A DNA stretch of 64,000 nucleotides from a virus. Made by a program: the position numbers and the translations under genes. Below are positions 14,513-22,019 of this stretch, in pieces. Every line of letters begins with the position of its first letter. The stretch's first letter is position 1. The DNA lies in the IMG/VR virus record IMGVR_UViG_3300021959_006017, positions 124,001-188,000 of that record; one strand, written 5' to 3'. Below the pieces are notes generated by a model that saw only the letters and a list, made by a program, of their open reading frames with translations, made no database searches and was not told the origin of the DNA.

Positions 14513-14910
14513 TGATAGAAGCAGAAGAACACGCAGTTAAAGAAGGATATCATCAAGAACGTACTATGAGCAAGGCAGCAAGTCTTGCCATGGAACTTTC
14601 TAAGGAAAAGAAAAGACTTCAAACTGAACTTGAAGAACTGCAAGAAGAATTTGACATAGTAAAGCCTACTACTCCTACAGGTACGCCTGACTGGTATGTA
14701 AAGTGGACTGCAACTATTCTAGCTGTAACAGGAGTTTTTCTTATCAGTGCAAACTTCATACTATATGGACAGATAGCATACATAGCAAGTTCTATTGGCT
14801 GGGTGTTTGTAGGAATGGTATGGGGTGATAGAGCTATTATGATTGGTTCGAGTATAAGTGGAACCGCAGTAGCAATGAACCTAGTAGCAGGGTTGGTAAA
14901 TACGATATGA
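14512..14910 (+). CDS. Coiled-coil membrane protein
   Basis: A 132-residue protein: an N-terminal charged coiled coil (about residues 15-50, KEKKRLQTELEELQEEF) followed by about three hydrophobic segments from residue 65 on. ATG 14512 overlaps the previous stop (TGATG), which decides it over an in-frame TTG upstream. Function is unknown. It overlaps the AbrB-like gene by four bases. Confidence 0.62.
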   Translation: MIEAEEHAVKEGYHQERTMSKAASLAMELSKEKKRLQTELEELQEEFDIVKPTTPTGTPDWYVKWTATILAVTGVFLISANFILYGQIAYIASSIGWVFVGMVWGDRAIMIGSSISGTAVAMNLVAGLVNTI

Positions 14911-15116
14911 CAGAAAAAGTAAACATTACATCAATATACAAAGTAGAAGATATTTTCCAAGACGATCCAGATGACGAAAATATGACTATTATGACAATCC
15001 CAGAAGAGGTACTACGTGCCAAAGGCTGGGGAGAAGGTACCCGCATCAAAGTAGAAGTTGGTGATCAAGGAACTTTAATCATTACCGAAATAAAGGACAC
15101 AGATGGCCAAGAATGA
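14907..15116 (+). CDS. AbrB/MazE-like swapped-hairpin protein
   Basis: A 69-residue protein. Residues about 28-62 ([22 protein letters not shown]...GTLIITEI) show the AbrB/SpoVT swapped-hairpin pattern used for DNA binding in transition regulators and in MazE-type antitoxins. No toxin gene is adjacent; instead its 3' end overlaps the IF-1 gene by 14 bases. A transcriptional regulator of the small-gene operon is a plausible but unproven role. Confidence 0.68.
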   Translation: MTEKVNITSIYKVEDIFQDDPDDENMTIMTIPEEVLRAKGWGEGTRIKVEVGDQGTLIITEIKDTDGQE

Positions 15117-15321
15117 TGACCTTATAGAGCTTGAGGGCACTATTAATGATGTTCTTCCAAATCAAATGTTTAAAGTAGAACTTGACAATGGTCATTTAGT
15201 AACCTGTTATACAGGCGGAAAAATGCGTCAATTTCGCATAAGATTAGTCCAAGGAGACAGGGTAAGAGTTGAAATGACACCCTATGATCTCGAAAAAGGC
15301 CGTATTATCTTTAGATTATAG
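15103..15321 (+). CDS. infA: Translation initiation factor IF-1
   Basis: A 72-residue OB-fold protein of exactly bacterial IF-1 length. Conserved segments are [42 protein letters not shown] and [10 protein letters not shown]-1 binds the 30S A site and helps choose the start codon. A phage copy could bias initiation in the infected cell or replace host IF-1 as it turns over. It begins inside the AbrB-like gene, so the two are coupled. A strong promoter follows at 15337, so this gene probably ends its transcription unit. Confidence 0.93.
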   Translation: MAKNDDLIELEGTINDVLPNQMFKVELDNGHLVTCYTGGKMRQFRIRLVQGDRVRVEMTPYDLEKGRIIFRL

Positions 15322-15336
15322 TACTAAAGTTTACGG

Positions 15337-15365
15337 TTGACAAACCCTCTTTTAGACACTATACT
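15337..15365 (+). promoter_or_regulatory. Sigma70-like promoter
   Basis: TTGACA (15337-15342), 17-base spacer, TATACT (15360-15365), 28 bases before the ATG at 15393. Confidence 0.75.
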
Positions 15366-15392
15366 ATATGTATAGACAATGAGGAGAGGGTT
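15343..15392 (+). promoter_or_regulatory. Inverted repeat that could mask the ribosome-binding site on read-through RNA
   Basis: AACCCTCT (15343-15350) and AGAGGGTT (15385-15392) are perfect inverted repeats. The 3' arm is part of the Shine-Dalgarno GAGGAGAGGG and ends at the ATG. The promoter -10 and start point lie between the arms, so its own RNA lacks the 5' arm. Confidence 0.45.
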
Positions 15393-15692
15393 ATGAAACT
15401 CGCAGACTTTGAAAAGATATCAACTACAGTGCCTAATGGCATTCAAGTTGTACTTGACTTTGACAAATACCATTTAAGCATTGTACAGAGTGATTTCTCC
15501 TACGGAGGCACAAGAGGACTTTATGAAATCGGTGTCTTTGCCGCACAAGACGGTGTTGCATCAGATATGGTTAAACTACCAGGCATTACAGCAGAGTACG
15601 ATACTATTAAAGGCTTCTTGACAGAAGCTGATGTTGATGCTATTATTAAAAAAATGTACACAATCACTAAGAAAGATCCTGTTCAAGTATGA
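15393..15692 (+). CDS. Conserved small phage protein of unknown function
   Basis: A 99-residue soluble protein with mixed beta-strands (NGIQVVLDFDKYHLSIVQSDFSYGG) and a C-terminal helix ending in Lys-rich KKMYTITKKDP. It has a strong promoter and a long Shine-Dalgarno, so it is likely an abundant early product. It overlaps the SprT-like gene by four bases (ATGA). I do not recognise the family. Confidence 0.65.
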   Translation: MKLADFEKISTTVPNGIQVVLDFDKYHLSIVQSDFSYGGTRGLYEIGVFAAQDGVASDMVKLPGITAEYDTIKGFLTEADVDAIIKKMYTITKKDPVQV

Positions 15693-16120
15693 TCACAGTA
15701 AGCGGCGGCAGCGCAAGACAACGTCAGTATGTTGAAAGCATGATTGAGTTTGCATGGCGTACTCTTATGCCACGTAAGAAGAATCTTAACATCGAAGTAA
15801 AGCTCAAAGACCTTAAAGGCGATGCATATGGTTATTGTCTAGCAGAAACTTATAACGACTTTGAACTTGAGATTCACAGTAAAATGCGTCTTCGTCGCTT
15901 GCTAGAAACTGTTGCACATGAAATGGTACATGTTAAGCAGTATGCTCGCAAAGAACTTATGAACGATCATGATTGGTTAGGTAAAACATACAATCCTAAA
16001 AAGGTATCCTATTGGGATTTGCCTTGGGAAATAGAAGCACACGGTCGTGAAGTAGGATTGTTTGTTCGTTGGTGCGAAGAAAATAAACTTGGCGGCAAGA
16101 GCTGGACACAAGATTCATAA
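15689..16120 (+). CDS. SprT-like zinc metallopeptidase domain protein
   Basis: A 143-residue protein with HEMVH (His77 to His81), the HExxH zinc motif, inside ETVAHEMVHVKQYARKEL. A downstream YWDLPWEIEAHGRE segment would supply a further ligand, as in SprT/WSS1-like peptidases. Such proteins cut DNA-crosslinked or other proteins near DNA. It lies between an unknown protein and Dam, in a nucleic-acid context. The active-site motif is clear; the substrate is unknown. Confidence 0.75.
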   Translation: MITVSGGSARQRQYVESMIEFAWRTLMPRKKNLNIEVKLKDLKGDAYGYCLAETYNDFELEIHSKMRLRRLLETVAHEMVHVKQYARKELMNDHDWLGKTYNPKKVSYWDLPWEIEAHGREVGLFVRWCEENKLGGKSWTQDS

Positions 16121-16128
16121 GGAACGCT

Positions 16129-17034
16129 ATGAAACCTCTGTATATATGGGCAGGCGGAAAAAATAAAATGATACCTAAGTACTTGGAAAGTCCAAGTATT
16201 CCTACTTCTGGATATGATACATATGTAGAACCGTTCTTCGGCGGTGGCGCTATGATGATTTGGGTAAAAGAAAACTGTCCAGACGTAAAGCGTTTTGTAC
16301 TTAATGATGTTAAAGAAGAAATAGTAGGCATCTATACTGCTATTAAAAACGACTTAGATCCATTCTTAGTTAGACTTGATGCATTATCTAAACAATATTT
16401 GCCTTTAGAAAAAGATGATCGTAAAAAAATGTATTATGATTTACGAGATGAATATACACAAAACTGGACACAGTGGACACGAACACAAGAAGCGGCTACA
16501 TTATATTTCTTAATGAAGACAGCCTTTAATGGCATTTGGCAAGAAACAAAAACTAGTAATGGCAGATTTGCTACACCTTCAGGATTGTTAAATCATACTA
16601 CTAAGGTATATGACAAAGATAATGTATTAGAATGGCACAACTTTTTACAAAGTGTTGACATATATTGCGGTGATTGGAAAGATGCTTGCAAGAATGTTGA
16701 AGAACGTGCTTTTTATTTTATGGATCCTCCGTACCGTGACAGCTTTACAAGTTATGGAGAAGGATTTACAGATCAAGATCACGCAGATCTTATAAAGTTT
16801 TGTTGCGATAAAGATAGACAAGGCGATTATGTGTTTTATTGTAATAGAGACGATGCAGATGATGGGTTCTTTGATACTCATCAACAACAGTTAAGCAAAC
16901 AAAACTACAGTATAAAATATACAGCAGGACGTAGAGCAACCGAAAAAGACGGTGAAAGAACTGCAAAATCTGCTAAAGAAATCCTTTTATATAGCCCTAA
17001 AATACAGCCGATTTTTAATAAACTTTTTGATTGA
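16129..17034 (+). CDS. dam: DNA adenine methyltransferase (Dam family)
   Basis: A 301-residue N6-adenine methyltransferase. The N-terminal YIWAGGKNKM and FFGGGAM motifs bind S-adenosylmethionine, and DPPY (Asp199-Tyr202) is the catalytic motif, in the alpha-class order of Dam and T4 Dam. Recognition of GATC is likely by family but not proven. It may protect phage DNA or time its expression. The TGA stop is part of the next promoter -35 box. Confidence 0.92.
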   Translation: MKPLYIWAGGKNKMIPKYLESPSIPTSGYDTYVEPFFGGGAMMIWVKENCPDVKRFVLNDVKEEIVGIYTAIKNDLDPFLVRLDALSKQYLPLEKDDRKKMYYDLRDEYTQNWTQWTRTQEAATLYFLMKTAFNGIWQETKTSNGRFATPSGLLNHTTKVYDKDNVLEWHNFLQSVDIYCGDWKDACKNVEERAFYFMDPPYRDSFTSYGEGFTDQDHADLIKFCCDKDRQGDYVFYCNRDDADDGFFDTHQQQLSKQNYSIKYTAGRRATEKDGERTAKSAKEILLYSPKIQPIFNKLFD

Positions 17035-17058
17035 CAAATGATTAAATGATGCTATACT
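17031..17058 (+). promoter_or_regulatory. Sigma70-like promoter
   Basis: TTGACA (17031-17036), 16-base spacer, TATACT (17053-17058). The -35 overlaps the dam stop codon. It drives the gene at 17093. Confidence 0.7.
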
Positions 17059-17092
17059 ATTATTAATAGTTAGGCAAAAAGAGAGGCACAAA

Positions 17093-17809
17093 ATGATGGC
17101 ATTTCAAACCAAAGACGTACTACCGCTTAAGACTGTAAAACTTACAGATGCACTTGCTGTTGCATATGCGGCTTATCGTATTAACAAAGAAACTTATATC
17201 AAAGATATTCGTCGTTTTGAAGAGTCTCCTCCACAGTTTCCTAACAAAGATTTAGTTCGTCATTACTATGACACTAAAAAAGGTGTCGAATGGGTTCCTA
17301 CAGATTTTGAAATGTTTGAGCCTATTGAAGAAGATTATGCTAAGGTAACAGAAGCACTTAAATGGATGAAGCGTTATGTAATGCTTGGCTTAGGTGATCT
17401 TGACGACTTTAAACGTCAAATGGTTGAAGAACTAACACAAAGCGAAGTGCCTGTAAAGGGTATGGGTCGTATTGCCTTTGCTCCAGAGTTCGTTAAACGT
17501 GATATGCACGAAAACGGTCTTAAGAAAGAGATTCGTATCGAATACCGTGATAGCCAACATATTGGAAAAGAAAAAGATCCTGTAGATTGTGTTGTTAAGA
17601 TCCTTGACAAGCGTTACAGCGTACAGTGGGAGTCATACAACTTCACTGCTGTTACTACAGATGGTAATCTTGTTTCATACATGAACAAGTTTGATCAAGA
17701 GATTGGTAGCATGAAGCGCATCAAAGCCAAAGTAAAATCACAAACTAAGAATCGTTTGTTTGATGCAAACGAAACACGTCTTAACTACGTTAAACTTTAT
17801 AAGGTATAA
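17093..17809 (+). CDS. Conserved phage protein of unknown function
   Basis: A 238-residue basic-to-neutral soluble protein with helices in the first half (KLTDALAVAYAAYRINKETY) and beta-strands in the second (RYSVQWESYNFTAVTTDGNLVSY). No catalytic motif is visible. It has its own promoter and a GAGAGGCA ribosome site, and is followed three bases later by a SWIM zinc-finger protein, so the two may act together. The two ATG codons at 17093 and 17096 are both possible starts. Confidence 0.65.
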   Translation: MMAFQTKDVLPLKTVKLTDALAVAYAAYRINKETYIKDIRRFEESPPQFPNKDLVRHYYDTKKGVEWVPTDFEMFEPIEEDYAKVTEALKWMKRYVMLGLGDLDDFKRQMVEELTQSEVPVKGMGRIAFAPEFVKRDMHENGLKKEIRIEYRDSQHIGKEKDPVDCVVKILDKRYSVQWESYNFTAVTTDGNLVSYMNKFDQEIGSMKRIKAKVKSQTKNRLFDANETRLNYVKLYKV

Positions 17810-17811
17810 CA

Positions 17812-18066
17812 ATGGCACGTAAATACACAAAGCGTTATTTGAAACCTACAGCGTTTGAACCTAAAGACTCTATCTTTGAAGGTATTGTTTGGACGGTAGA
17901 AGGTAGCAAAAAAGGCTCTAGTTATAATGTAACACTGCACGACAAAGGCTTTGAGTGTGACTGCACAGGATTTACATTTCATGGAAAGTGCAAACATTCT
18001 AAGTCTGTACTAGAACGTGTAGAACAAGCAGTTAATAATAATGTACCAAAATATAGGATGATTTAA
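17812..18066 (+). CDS. SWIM zinc-finger protein
   Basis: An 84-residue protein with the SWIM pattern CDC...C.H (CDCTGFTFHGKCKH, about residues 48-61). SWIM domains bind DNA or proteins. The N-terminus is Lys/Arg-rich. Two bases separate it from the small membrane protein downstream. Its target is unknown. Confidence 0.78.
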   Translation: MARKYTKRYLKPTAFEPKDSIFEGIVWTVEGSKKGSSYNVTLHDKGFECDCTGFTFHGKCKHSKSVLERVEQAVNNNVPKYRMI

Positions 18067-18067
18067 A

Positions 18068-18280
18068 ATGGAACTTTGGATAAATGAACTTTGGCTACTA
18101 GGCACTGCGATAGTGTTTACTTGGGTAGGTATATTTATGAGTAAGTGGAGAGCTGTCAGCGGCACCGAAATAGTGATTGATAGTTTGATTGATCAAGGAT
18201 TTTTGAAAACTAAAGGCTCTGGCGAGAATATGGAAATCATCAAATGGCGTGATTGGTGCGATGATCAAAATTCAGGGTAA
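18068..18280 (+). CDS. Small membrane-anchored protein
   Basis: A 70-residue protein with one N-terminal membrane helix (ELWLLGTAIVFTWVGIFM) and a soluble tail of 45 residues that ends in a Trp/Asp-rich segment. It overlaps the TilS-like gene by 20 bases. No family recognised. Confidence 0.58.
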   Translation: MELWINELWLLGTAIVFTWVGIFMSKWRAVSGTEIVIDSLIDQGFLKTKGSGENMEIIKWRDWCDDQNSG

Positions 18281-18869
18281 TATCCCAAGAGAAGTTATTG
18301 TTGCATGTAGCGGAGGAGTTGACAGCATGGCAGTTGTTGACTTTCTCCGCCGCAACCACGATGTAACTGCTTTTTATTTCGACCATGGTACAGAACATGG
18401 CTTCAAAGCCTTAAGATTTTTAGAAGAATACTATTCTGGATCAGATGTACAACTTCTTACACGTAGAATACAAAACAAAGAAGTCCCCAAAGGTATTAGT
18501 CAAGAAGAACACTGGCGAAACGAGAGGTACGAATGGCTACATTTTTTAGCTAAAGACGGACAGGTGATTACATGTCATCATCTAGACGATTGTGTAGAAA
18601 CTTGGGTATGGTCAAGTATGCACGGATCTAGTTCTACTATTCCATATCGTAATACAGATGTTATCCGACCGTTTAGATTAAATAGAAAAAGAGAGTTTGA
18701 AATGTGGTGTCATCTGCATAATGTACCTTACGTAGAGGATGACAGCAACAAAGATTTACGTTATACTAGAAACTATATTAGACATGAGATGATGCCTCAT
18801 GTACTTAAAGTAAATCCAGGCATTCATAAGATGCTTAAGAAAAAGATGATAGCTGAGGTTATTGAATGA
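18261..18869 (+). CDS. TilS/MesJ-like PP-loop ATPase (tRNA-Ile lysidine synthase-like)
   Basis: A 202-residue N-type ATP pyrophosphatase. SGGVDSMA is the PP-loop. CHHLDDCVETW and DDSNKDLRYTRNYIRHEM are TilS signatures. TilS converts C34 of tRNA-Ile(CAU) to lysidine so it reads AUA. Only the catalytic half is present; the substrate-binding C-terminal domains of bacterial TilS are missing, so it may be a minimal form or act on another tRNA. ATG 18261 is preferred to the in-frame GTG 18249. No tRNA-Ile(CAU) is found among the tRNAs in this window. Confidence 0.82.
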   Translation: MIKIQGNIPREVIVACSGGVDSMAVVDFLRRNHDVTAFYFDHGTEHGFKALRFLEEYYSGSDVQLLTRRIQNKEVPKGISQEEHWRNERYEWLHFLAKDGQVITCHHLDDCVETWVWSSMHGSSSTIPYRNTDVIRPFRLNRKREFEMWCHLHNVPYVEDDSNKDLRYTRNYIRHEMMPHVLKVNPGIHKMLKKKMIAEVIE

Positions 18870-19246
18870 AGATCGGACTTAGTCTATCTCGTTGTATGCG
18901 AGATATTTTAGAAGAGCGTGTAGACATAAATGATGTGCTGGTTATTATTGCCCGCACAGATATCGACCCACACAATGACAATCACTGGAGTCAAATCTGG
19001 GAAGGTTATTTGTATGGCGGACTTAGCCATCCTGAATGGGCAGGACTAGAAGATAGACAAAAGGCTATGCATGACATACTAATAGAGTTATATGACTCGG
19101 GCAAACTACATCAACCGCGACAGTTTAAAGCACACCCGCAACGTATGCCTTACTATTGGTTAGAGTGTTTTGTGCCCCCAGAAGAAATGAATCCTGCACA
19201 GCAGAAAGCGTGGGATAACTATAAACTTATAACGGATTTAGCATAA
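18866..19246 (+). CDS. Conserved small phage protein of unknown function
   Basis: A 126-residue soluble protein; the first half is helical with charged residues (LSRCMRDILEERVDINDV) and the second rich in Pro/Trp/Tyr. It overlaps the TilS-like gene by ATGA and the next gene by one base. No family recognised; gene order suggests one co-transcribed block from 17093 onward. Confidence 0.62.
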   Translation: MKIGLSLSRCMRDILEERVDINDVLVIIARTDIDPHNDNHWSQIWEGYLYGGLSHPEWAGLEDRQKAMHDILIELYDSGKLHQPRQFKAHPQRMPYYWLECFVPPEEMNPAQQKAWDNYKLITDLA

Positions 19247-19434
19247 TGTACGCTATAATGGTATGCCTTGATGGCAAGGACGATTGGATTTATATTACTA
19301 AGCAAACAGAACACTGTTGGGACTTGCAACCTGAACTGTTTGAAGATGCAGAGGAAGCAATGGAGTTTGCAAAAAAGTTTCAACTCCCTGACAAACCTGA
19401 AAACGTAATGGTGGTAGATTATTATGAAGACTGA
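19246..19434 (+). CDS. Small unknown protein
   Basis: A 62-residue acidic protein with two beta-strands and a helix (EDAEEAMEFAKKFQL). It overlaps neighbours on both sides in the coupled small-gene block. No family recognised. Confidence 0.55.
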   Translation: MYAIMVCLDGKDDWIYITKQTEHCWDLQPELFEDAEEAMEFAKKFQLPDKPENVMVVDYYED

Positions 19435-19582
19435 TAAAGTCACTCGTGTTGAAGTAATAGACGAAACGGGTCGTGCATATGTAAAGTATCTTGAGGATGA
19501 TCAAGAAGTTGTATGTGGTTTACAAGATGATGAAAGAACGCTGAAAGTGTTTATCAATAGGAAACAGGACAATGAAGATTAA
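19424..19582 (+). CDS. Small unknown protein (52 residues)
   Basis: ATG 19424 to TAA 19580-19582 gives a 52-residue acidic protein (begins MKTDKVTRVEVIDETGRAYV) that looks like a small beta-barrel. It overlaps the gene before it by 11 bases and the gene after it by 11 bases, the same spacing style as the rest of the block, which supports it being real. Confidence 0.55.
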   Translation: MKTDKVTRVEVIDETGRAYVKYLEDDQEVVCGLQDDERTLKVFINRKQDNED

Positions 19583-20147
19583 AATTTCAAACTATCCCAA
19601 TAGACTTATGTCTCGATTCCATACTCGTTATATGGACAAGAAGTATGGCTATGTAGACTGGCCTAAAGAACAAACACAATTCGAACGCAGTCTTGAATGG
19701 CTGGAAGATCGTGTACAAAGCGTGTACAACGTGTTTAACTGGCTATGGTTTGATAGACGCACAGGACAGAAAGAAAAGATACATATTGATCCGTGGGACA
19801 CTTGGAGCATGGATCATACCCTTGCTCCTATCATCTTACCTATGCTTGTACAACTAAAGGAAACTAAGCACGGTGCTCCTAATGTAGATCCAAAGGATGT
19901 TCCTAAAGAACTACGCCCAAAGAAACAAGATGTTCTTAAGTATAAAGAGATTGGTGAAACTGACGACAAGTTCTTTGAACGTTGGGATTGGGTAATGGAC
20001 GAAATGATATACGCATTTGACTGTAAAGCAAACAAAGACGATGTGTTTATGCGTATCAAAGATGAAGACGAGATGCAAAAAGAACAAGAAAGAATATCTA
20101 ACGGCTTCCGTTTGTTTGGCAAATACTATGAAGCATTATGGGACTAA
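19572..20147 (+). CDS. Conserved phage protein of unknown function
   Basis: A 191-residue protein rich in Trp, Asp and Lys. The N-terminus (YPNRLMSRFHTRYMDKKYG) and the central segment with HIDPWDTWSMDHTLAPIILP look like conserved cores I associate with unnamed proteins of marine T4-like phages, though I cannot name a function. Acidic/charged helices follow. No signal peptide or membrane segment. Confidence 0.65.
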   Translation: MKIKISNYPNRLMSRFHTRYMDKKYGYVDWPKEQTQFERSLEWLEDRVQSVYNVFNWLWFDRRTGQKEKIHIDPWDTWSMDHTLAPIILPMLVQLKETKHGAPNVDPKDVPKELRPKKQDVLKYKEIGETDDKFFERWDWVMDEMIYAFDCKANKDDVFMRIKDEDEMQKEQERISNGFRLFGKYYEALWD

Positions 20148-20150
20148 CTT

Positions 20151-20597
20151 ATGAAGATTGAACATAATCCACACTTTGATGTAGGTATTATTACAGAGCA
20201 TTATTCAAAAAAAGACGGTGAGCCTGTACACTATGTTTGCACTACAGACTTGAATGCAAGTGATGTGCCTGTAGACGTTTACTATAGAGCTACACCTCAT
20301 CCACAGTTTGGCAATCGTTACTTTGGCTTATACCACGATCATGTGCGTGGACACATGATGATTACAAACGCTGACATTGTAGAGTCACTTGAGTTTGGTA
20401 TGATTCGTGTAGACGGTAAGTACTATTACAGCCAATCACACCATGACTACAAAGTAGTAGGTGATAAAATGATTGATGGCGGCCGGGCATATATTAGAAG
20501 TAGTCATGGGTGTGACGTTGTAATGCGAATAATCAAAGGAAAGTTCATTGCTAAGGATGTTGATGACTTCATAGAAATAGGAGGATGTTGTCAATAA
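20151..20597 (+). CDS. Small His-rich unknown protein
   Basis: A 148-residue beta-rich protein with many His and Tyr residues (YHDHVRGHMM, SQSHHDY) and Cys at the C-terminus (GGCCQ), which could bind metal. Its stop overlaps the start of the next small ORF. No family recognised. Confidence 0.6.
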   Translation: MKIEHNPHFDVGIITEHYSKKDGEPVHYVCTTDLNASDVPVDVYYRATPHPQFGNRYFGLYHDHVRGHMMITNADIVESLEFGMIRVDGKYYYSQSHHDYKVVGDKMIDGGRAYIRSSHGCDVVMRIIKGKFIAKDVDDFIEIGGCCQ

Positions 20598-20683
20598 TGA
20601 CTTGGGAAGAACTTGTATATGGAACTGCTTTTATAGCATTAGGAATGTTATGGATTTATGTGAAAGGACAAGAAGATGAGTAA
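20597..20683 (+). CDS. Very small membrane peptide (28 residues)
   Basis: ATG 20597 overlaps the previous stop (TAATG). The product is one hydrophobic helix (YGTAFIALGMLWIYV) with an acidic tail. Its end overlaps the next ATG (ATGAGTAA). Gene-like packing on both sides supports it. Confidence 0.45.
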   Translation: MTWEELVYGTAFIALGMLWIYVKGQEDE

Positions 20684-20882
20684 TCATGAAAAAACTGGGC
20701 TCGAGTTTGAAGATGCTTTAGGCGAAAGCGATTTTGGGCTTATCATTTGCAGCAAAACAGGTAGATTAAAAGGACTTTGGATTCCGGAAGGACAAGTCGA
20801 AGATAATGTACCACAGACTATTGTAGATGTGTGTGTGGATTACTTCGGTGTTGATCCGAATGAAAAAGAAATGTTACACTAA
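20676..20882 (+). CDS. Small acidic unknown protein
   Basis: A 68-residue acidic protein with the pattern GLIICSKTGRLKGLWIPEG and a helix after it. It is joined to the next gene by a TAATG overlap. No family recognised. Confidence 0.55.
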   Translation: MSNHEKTGLEFEDALGESDFGLIICSKTGRLKGLWIPEGQVEDNVPQTIVDVCVDYFGVDPNEKEMLH

Positions 20883-21124
20883 TGACACCGCAGGAAATAT
20901 TTGAATATAAGCAAAGATGGAAAACTAGTGCATACATAGTACATGTACACAGTGATTTAGATATTCAATGCAAAGATTGGTGTCGCAGACATCTGCAAAG
21001 ACACGAATGGAGTATGGACACGTATACGGATGTCTACAGTCATACTTTTTATTTTGAACATGACATCCACGGAAAAGAGTTTGCCCAAGAATTTTTTGAA
21101 TGGGTAGATAAGGGAAGGTCATGA
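20882..21124 (+). CDS. Small unknown protein
   Basis: An 80-residue protein with an aromatic, His-rich core (DWCRRHLQRHEWSMDTYTDVYSH). It overlaps the next gene by ATGA. No family recognised. Confidence 0.55.
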   Translation: MTPQEIFEYKQRWKTSAYIVHVHSDLDIQCKDWCRRHLQRHEWSMDTYTDVYSHTFYFEHDIHGKEFAQEFFEWVDKGRS

Positions 21125-21369
21125 CACCAGAAGAAAGAACAAATCTTATAAACCAGTTAGTTGCACTATCAAAAGAAAATATGGAACAATCTGTAAAATC
21201 CTTGATAGAACCAGCAGAAATGGAACATGCTCTAAGACAAATGGCAGAGAATGTAGTAGAACAAATAGTTAACCTACAAGATAATGAAAGACTTATTGTT
21301 TGTATGGCTACTATGACAAAGTTATTAGTTGAAAACTATATTTTAAATGCGAGGCTAAATGCAAAATGA
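21121..21369 (+). CDS. Small helical protein, paralogue 1
   Basis: An 82-residue helical protein. Its C-terminal part (MTKLLVENYILNARL) matches that of the next gene, and both share the length and helix layout, so they are tandem duplicates. It overlaps the second copy by 11 bases. Function unknown. Confidence 0.58.
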   Translation: MTPEERTNLINQLVALSKENMEQSVKSLIEPAEMEHALRQMAENVVEQIVNLQDNERLIVCMATMTKLLVENYILNARLNAK

Positions 21370-21604
21370 CATGTTTGAAGTGGACGATGAAGCACTTCGT
21401 AATCTTGTAATACTAGCAAAAGAATGTGAAGCAGTTGATCCTATTAATTGGGACGAGTTAAACATCACTGAAGAACAAGCCTATATAATGATGGCAGCCC
21501 ATGTCCTTGAAATGGAAAGAAATCACTTGACAGATGGCGCAATCATTGTTAAACTATTAGTTGAGAACTTTGTATTAAACCTTAAACTGTTAGGAAAAAA
21601 ATGA
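21359..21604 (+). CDS. Small helical protein, paralogue 2
   Basis: An 81-residue acidic helical protein ending IVKLLVENFVLNLKLLGKK, similar to paralogue 1. It overlaps the next gene by ATGA. Function unknown. Confidence 0.58.
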   Translation: MQNDMFEVDDEALRNLVILAKECEAVDPINWDELNITEEQAYIMMAAHVLEMERNHLTDGAIIVKLLVENFVLNLKLLGKK

Positions 21605-21825
21605 GAACTATTGTAGACAATAAAGCAATGCTTACAAACACAAAGAGTGATGTAAGTGTTGAAGCAGAAGTTGATAACTTTCGCGAAGGACAGAAGTTTG
21701 ATGCTTTTATAGCAACTAATAAGATTCCTATGAAATGGAATGGTAAGATTTATGTAGGAAATATGCACGGCATGGAGTTTATTTCGGAAGGTCCTGTCGT
21801 GCGTCAAATCAAGGAAGGAAGATAA
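21601..21825 (+). CDS. Small unknown protein
   Basis: A 74-residue beta-rich protein (KFDAFIATNKIPMKWNGKIY) with no membrane segment, joined to the following gene by a TAATG overlap. No family recognised. Confidence 0.55.
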   Translation: MRTIVDNKAMLTNTKSDVSVEAEVDNFREGQKFDAFIATNKIPMKWNGKIYVGNMHGMEFISEGPVVRQIKEGR

Positions 21826-22019
21826 TGGTAGAACCAGTTGATGTAAGTAAAAAACATTTTTACATAAGTCTAGTAAAAAGTTTTATTAGGTTCGGCGCCG
21901 GCGGCGCATTAATATGGGGAGGTATGGTTAGTGCATGGGCATATAATCCATATCCTTTAATGTTTGCAGGCGGACTTTTGATTATAGCTGAAATATTAGG
22001 AATTGCGGAGGAACTTTAA
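21825..22019 (+). CDS. Small membrane protein
   Basis: A 64-residue protein with two hydrophobic segments ([18 protein letters not shown] and [17 protein letters not shown]). It is joined to clpP by a TAATG overlap. Function unknown. Confidence 0.58.
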   Translation: MVEPVDVSKKHFYISLVKSFIRFGAGGALIWGGMVSAWAYNPYPLMFAGGLLIIAEILGIAEEL

